From assembly GCA_947502765.1 (NCBI GenBank), contig CANNBA010000018.1, forward strand, positions 1 through 27,694: a DNA stretch of 27,694 bases. Direction: 5' to 3'. The notes below the pieces were generated by a model. The model made no database searches and was not told the DNA's origin. It saw nothing but the letters and a program-made list of their open reading frames with translations. The stretch's first letter is position 1, and each line of letters starts with the position of its first letter. Below are positions 24,418-27,694 of the stretch, in pieces. Both the position numbers and the translations under genes were made by a program. Source of the stretch: BACL11 sp945865535. Lineage in GTDB: Bacteria > Bacteroidota > Bacteroidia > Flavobacteriales > BACL11.

Positions 24418-25506
24418 ATGAAAACAAAAATATTTACAATTGCTCTGGCATTTATAACTATAAGTGCATTTTCTCAAATTACAGTAACAGATAATGATGT
24501 TGTAGGTGTAGGGGATAATATTTATGAGGCCCTAGATTCTGTTTCTGGAAGTGCTATTCAAATTGGCTCTGCTGGTGCAAATCAAATTTGGAACTTTTCT
24601 AATCTCCAACAAAATGACGTGAATATTTTTCAATATATAGATCCTAATTCAACTTCATTTGGTTTTATGCATCCTGCATCAAATTTATGTTCTCTAGATG
24701 ATAATCAATATATTTATATGAATAAATCGTCAAATGGAATTGAAGTGGTTGGAATTGATGATCAGCCTTTTCTTAATCCAGTCACTATTCTTCCTCTTCC
24801 TTTATCCTATCCTATGCAATTTTCTACTGGACCTATTCCTGTTATAAATGAGACACAAGAAAACACTTTTCTTCCTGATTCATTAAGTTTTCTTTTAACT
24901 CTTGGTTTAGCTCAAAGGATTGATTCAATTAAGATTGAGGTCACTATTGATGCGTCTTATACTGTTGATGGCTGGGGGAGTGTTATTATACCTATGGGCA
25001 CTTTTCCTGCATTAAGGTTATATGCTGTTTCTACTAATACTCAAAATATTTCTTTTTATTGCACAGATACACTATTTGGTATTTTTAGTAATTGGTATCC
25101 TGCTCCTTCAACATTATTTCCGTCTCAACCAGAAATTAGTTATCGTTATCAATGGTGGTCAAATAATCCAGCTGTTAAATTTGCATTGGTTAATATACCT
25201 ATTGATGAGTTTGGAAATAATATTGGTAATGTTCAATTTTTGACTAATAATCCAACGGCCATTGAAGAAAAAAATGATTTACAGTTTAGTGTTTTTCCAG
25301 TACCAGCAACTTATAGTTTAACTATTGAGGGTGAAGAAAATATAACAACAGATTTGACCTTAAGAGATATTAATGGAAAATTGATTTTAACACATCAATT
25401 TAATACTTCAACAAACTTATCGTTAGATGGTGTAGCAAAAGGAATTTATTATCTGACTTTAAAAACAGAAAATGGAGAGCTAGCCAAGAAAGTTGTTGTT
25501 GAATAA
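24418..25506 (+). CDS. Secreted protein with T9SS C-terminal sorting domain
   Basis: A 362-aa protein with a signal peptide (1-20, ending SAFSQ). A beta-rich body (about 21-285) follows with no motif I recognise; it has the style of uncharacterised Bacteroidota cargo (GSAGANQIWNFSNLQ near residue 45). A canonical T9SS sorting domain occupies 290-362: FPVPA in place of the usual YPNPA, then LRDINGKLI, KGIYYLTLKT and KKVVVE. It should be exported and attached to the cell surface or released. Repeat copy 5 lies upstream and a strong terminator downstream, so it is a single-gene unit. Confidence 0.82.
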   Translation: MKTKIFTIALAFITISAFSQITVTDNDVVGVGDNIYEALDSVSGSAIQIGSAGANQIWNFSNLQQNDVNIFQYIDPNSTSFGFMHPASNLCSLDDNQYIYMNKSSNGIEVVGIDDQPFLNPVTILPLPLSYPMQFSTGPIPVINETQENTFLPDSLSFLLTLGLAQRIDSIKIEVTIDASYTVDGWGSVIIPMGTFPALRLYAVSTNTQNISFYCTDTLFGIFSNWYPAPSTLFPSQPEISYRYQWWSNNPAVKFALVNIPIDEFGNNIGNVQFLTNNPTAIEEKNDLQFSVFPVPATYSLTIEGEENITTDLTLRDINGKLILTHQFNTSTNLSLDGVAKGIYYLTLKTENGELAKKVVVE

Positions 25507-25512
25507 CAAAAT

Positions 25513-25540
25513 AAAAAACCCACTTTTTAGTGGGTTTTTT
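25513..25540 (+). terminator. Rho-independent terminator after the 362-aa T9SS cargo gene
   Basis: A perfect 12-bp stem (25513-25524 with 25529-25540) with a TTTT loop and T-rich 3' arm. Its CCCACT/AGTGGG core resembles the terminator at 20264. Confidence 0.92.
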
Positions 25541-25624
25541 ATTAAGTGGGCCTCACGCGCCATAGTTAGAACTTTTTAAGAAAACTATTTAGTTCTTAGT
25601 GTGTAGTTTGCTGCTCGACTTTTC
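25541..25624 (+). repeat. Intergenic repeat copy 6 (long type)
   Basis: ATTAAGTGGGCCTCACGCGCC, ATAGTTAGAACTTTTTAAG, AAACTATTTAG, GTGTAGTTTGCTGC and CGACTTTT. It aligns along its whole length with copy 4. Confidence 0.8.
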
Positions 25625-25638
25625 GCTTAAATTAGCAC

Positions 25639-25646
25639 TACTTTTG
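25639..25646 (+). promoter_or_regulatory. Possible upstream -7 element TACTTTTG
   Basis: TAnnTTTG match in the stretch between repeat copy 6 and the nearer promoter at 25710; would give a leader of about 115 bases. Confidence 0.4.
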
Positions 25647-25709
25647 CAGTTCTTTTATACTGTTCTTGTTAAGCACTAGTTGTTTAGCTTTTTTACTGTT
25701 TATTTTGTA

Positions 25710-25717
25710 TATATTTG
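25710..25717 (+). promoter_or_regulatory. -7 promoter element TATATTTG followed by a conserved leader
   Basis: Exact match followed by TTGCCGTATTA, as at 20378. The leader to the ATG at 25765 is about 42 bases. Confidence 0.65.
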
Positions 25718-25764
25718 TTGCCGTATTACCACAATTACAAGCTATTAAATTTAAACCAGTAATT

Positions 25765-27694
25765 ATGAAAAAGTTACTATCCCTATTTTCGATTTTAATT
25801 TGTTTAGCAATATTATTTTACCCACAACCTTCTAACTCTTATAGTACGGGATCTCCAGGAGGAAAAACAGGATCTCCAACAGATGGTGTAAATTGTACTC
25901 AATGCCATACTGCAGGATCGGGCACAGGAGCTACAATAACAACAAACATTCCTTCAACGGGGTATGTTCCAGGTACTACATATACGATTACTGCAACTGT
26001 TGCTCAAACTGGAATCAATAAATTTGGATTTGAAATCACTGCCGAAAAAAATGCTGGAGGAACCAAAACAGGTACTTTCTTTGTTACAAATAGTACTCAA
26101 ACAAAACTTGTAAATAGTAATACTGCAATAACACATAAATCTACCGGAACCTCAGGTACTAATTCAAAAAGCTGGTCTATGAATTGGCAAGCTCCAACTT
26201 CAGGAACAGGAGCTATTACTTTTCATGGAGCATATATAGCAGCTAATGGAAATGGACAGAATACAGGAGACACTTATCATTCTGCAAGTTCAACTTTTAA
26301 TGAATTTATTTGTAATACAAGTGCAATACAAACAATGACAGGTTTTAATCCAAATCCGGTGTATTCAGCTTCCGAAAATTCTTTCAATACACTAACTTTA
26401 ACAAATACAAGTAACTGTGCTATTAGGGTGCGTCCAGAATTTACTATTTCTAAAACTAATGGTGTAATCTCACAAGGGGACTTTAATATTAAGTTCTTGA
26501 ATCCCTATACCGGCTTCTGGAACAGTATTCCTTATTCTATTACCGCAAATGGAGATGCTGTAGGTCATATAGGTTCTCCGTTAGCAGATACTACTGGAAT
26601 AATAATTGGTCAAGGCGGTTCAATACCAGTTAATTTGAGAGTTAACTTCACATCGGGTACACAAGGAAGTTATTGCGCTACCTGGTTAACAAAAGAAGTA
26701 GATATTTTAGGAAATGTCATTCAAATTTTAACTTCAGGACCTGCCGCCTGCTTAGACTTTGTTAATTGTAATACTTTTAGCGTGGACAACTCATTCAGTT
26801 CAGATATCACATGCTTTAATGCTAATGATGGGAATGCTAGTATTTTGTCAATACAAAATGGTAGTGGTGCAACACTTTACAATTGGAGTAATGGAAATAC
26901 TACAAGCACAGCCAACAACCTTACACCTGGCAACCACCAATGTATAGTTATTGATAGTAATTGGCAAGAATGTAAAGATACTATTGACTTTACAATTATT
27001 GAGCCTGCTGAACTTACTTCAACTTACACACAATATAACGTAAATTGTTTTGGAGGAAATGATGGAACTGCTACAGTTACTGGAAGTGGAGGAACGCCTG
27101 GATATACTTATTTATGGTCAAATGGTCAAACAACTCAAACAGCCACTGGCTTATCAGCAGGAACTTATACTTGTGCCATAACTGATGATAATAATTGTCA
27201 AACAACCGCTTCTGTTACAATTGATGTTTCTGTTAATCCTCTTGGTTGTACAGATCCAACAGCAACAAATTATGATAATAATGCAGTTTGTGATGATGGT
27301 TCTTGTACTTATTGTATATATGGTTGTACATATAATACACAATCCAACTACAATGCTGCTGCAACCTGTGATGATGGTTCATGTATTCCTTATCAATTTG
27401 GATGTATGAACTCAACTGCAACAAACTACAATCCATCGGCTACTGCAGATGATGGTTCTTGTATTTGGTTAGGTTGTACAGATCCAACTGCTAATAACTA
27501 TGATGCTGCAGCAACTGTAGATGATGGTTCTTGTACTTACGCTATTAGTGGATGTACTAATCCTCTAGCTTGTAACTATAATTCTTTAGCAAACACAGAT
27601 GATGGTTCTTGTGTTTTCCAAGCTCAAACTCCAACAGTAGCTTGCTATGAAACTGCTACATGGAACGAATCAACTTGTCAGTATGATATTAGTG
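25765..27694 (+). CDS. Large surface protein, partial: CxxCH choice-of-anchor-V-like domain, SprB-like repeats, DDGSC repeats
   Basis: An open frame of at least 643 codons that runs off the right edge with no stop. A hydrophobic signal (1-22) leads into a domain (about 25-182) with CTQCH at 44-48, a c-type heme-binding motif. Its TGSPTDGVNCTQCHT context matches what NCBI calls choice-of-anchor V. A beta domain follows (about 183-340), then two SprB-like repeats (about 344-418 and 420-492; NCFGGNDGTATVT and YLWSNGQTTQTATGLSAGTY). From 494 on come five Cys-rich repeats of 24-26 residues (GC.DPTA.NYD..AT.DDGSC). It then enters CYETATWNESTCQYD, the start of another repeat type. A T9SS tail would be expected beyond the edge (inference). 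An adhesin or surface filament is the likely role. Confidence 0.88.
   Translation, partial: MKKLLSLFSILICLAILFYPQPSNSYSTGSPGGKTGSPTDGVNCTQCHTAGSGTGATITTNIPSTGYVPGTTYTITATVAQTGINKFGFEITAEKNAGGTKTGTFFVTNSTQTKLVNSNTAITHKSTGTSGTNSKSWSMNWQAPTSGTGAITFHGAYIAANGNGQNTGDTYHSASSTFNEFICNTSAIQTMTGFNPNPVYSASENSFNTLTLTNTSNCAIRVRPEFTISKTNGVISQGDFNIKFLNPYTGFWNSIPYSITANGDAVGHIGSPLADTTGIIIGQGGSIPVNLRVNFTSGTQGSYCATWLTKEVDILGNVIQILTSGPAACLDFVNCNTFSVDNSFSSDITCFNANDGNASILSIQNGSGATLYNWSNGNTTSTANNLTPGNHQCIVIDSNWQECKDTIDFTIIEPAELTSTYTQYNVNCFGGNDGTATVTGSGGTPGYTYLWSNGQTTQTATGLSAGTYTCAITDDNNCQTTASVTIDVSVNPLGCTDPTATNYDNNAVCDDGSCTYCIYGCTYNTQSNYNAAATCDDGSCIPYQFGCMNSTATNYNPSATADDGSCIWLGCTDPTANNYDAAATVDDGSCTYAISGCTNPLACNYNSLANTDDGSCVFQAQTPTVACYETATWNESTCQYDIS
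27244..27625 (+). repeat. Five tandem DDGSC-type coding repeats
   Basis: Repeat units begin at 27244, 27322, 27400, 27472 and 27550 (spacing 78, 78, 72, 78 bases), each reading GC....A.NY....A..DDGSC. They are inside the partial surface protein gene. Confidence 0.88.

Noticed and set aside
14671..25624. Insertion sequence or MITE origin of the intergenic repeat
   Set aside because: No terminal inverted repeats at the outer ends, no target-site duplications visible and a constant orientation; origin stays open but a transposon is not supported here.
27154..27436. Several Cys/Ile-, Leu- or His-rich open frames on both strands
   Set aside because: They are shadows of the repetitive DDGSC coding region of the edge gene, with highly biased composition.
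27244..27625. Regularly spaced repeats resembling a CRISPR array
   Set aside because: The units are 72-78 bases, diverged, in frame and encode a conserved DDGSC protein repeat within a long open frame; there are no identical direct repeats or cas genes.

Overview
This AT-rich window looks like a chromosomal segment of a Bacteroidota bacterium, probably Flavobacteriales or a close relative (inference). Four things point there. Upstream of many genes sits the Bacteroidota -7 promoter signature TAnnTTTG, with no Shine-Dalgarno sequences. Several secreted proteins end in type IX secretion (T9SS) sorting domains. SprB-type repeats are present. The protein families are typical of the group. I see no phage, transposase, CRISPR array or rRNA operon.

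Left part (1-13.3 kb) is mostly housekeeping. In order: an OmpA-like/TPR lipoprotein (-), an outer-membrane-like protein (+), a SpoU/TrmH RNA methyltransferase (-) divergent from mutS (+), tRNA-Gly(GCC) and tRNA-Leu(UAA) with a strong shared terminator, and a second SpoU methyltransferase (+). Then come pterin-4a-carbinolamine dehydratase (-) and a minus-strand run of a barrel-like protein, Kdo transferase waaA and a small membrane protein. A plus-strand pair follows for envelope polysaccharide (dTDP-glucose 4,6-dehydratase and a CpsB/CapC-type PHP phosphatase). It converges on the minus-strand pair folE-fabD.

Middle (13.3-16.2 kb): mqnB-mqnD of the futalosine route to menaquinone, overlapping by 4 bases; an NlpC/P60 cell-wall hydrolase; and a TerC-family membrane protein.

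Right part (16.2-27.7 kb) is mainly secreted proteins: a CotH-like kinase fold with PKD and T9SS domains, a cyanophycinase-like S51 peptidase with a short T9SS-type tail, a 654-aa protein with the same tail, and a 362-aa T9SS cargo protein. The last gene runs off the right edge. It carries a CxxCH motif in a choice-of-anchor-V-like domain, two SprB-like repeats and at least five Cys-rich DDGSC repeats. Interspersed are a 55-aa membrane ORF, an Alx/TerC-type protein and an 80-aa membrane protein. No T9SS machinery gene is present here, so export by T9SS is inferred from the tails.

The most unusual signal is non-coding. A roughly 55-80 base intergenic repeat occurs six times between 14.67 and 25.62 kb, always in the same orientation. 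It lies just upstream of six plus-strand transcription units, usually between a terminator and a promoter. In three copies the repeat runs into a -7 element that ends exactly 4 bases before an ATG, suggesting leaderless or nearly leaderless transcripts.
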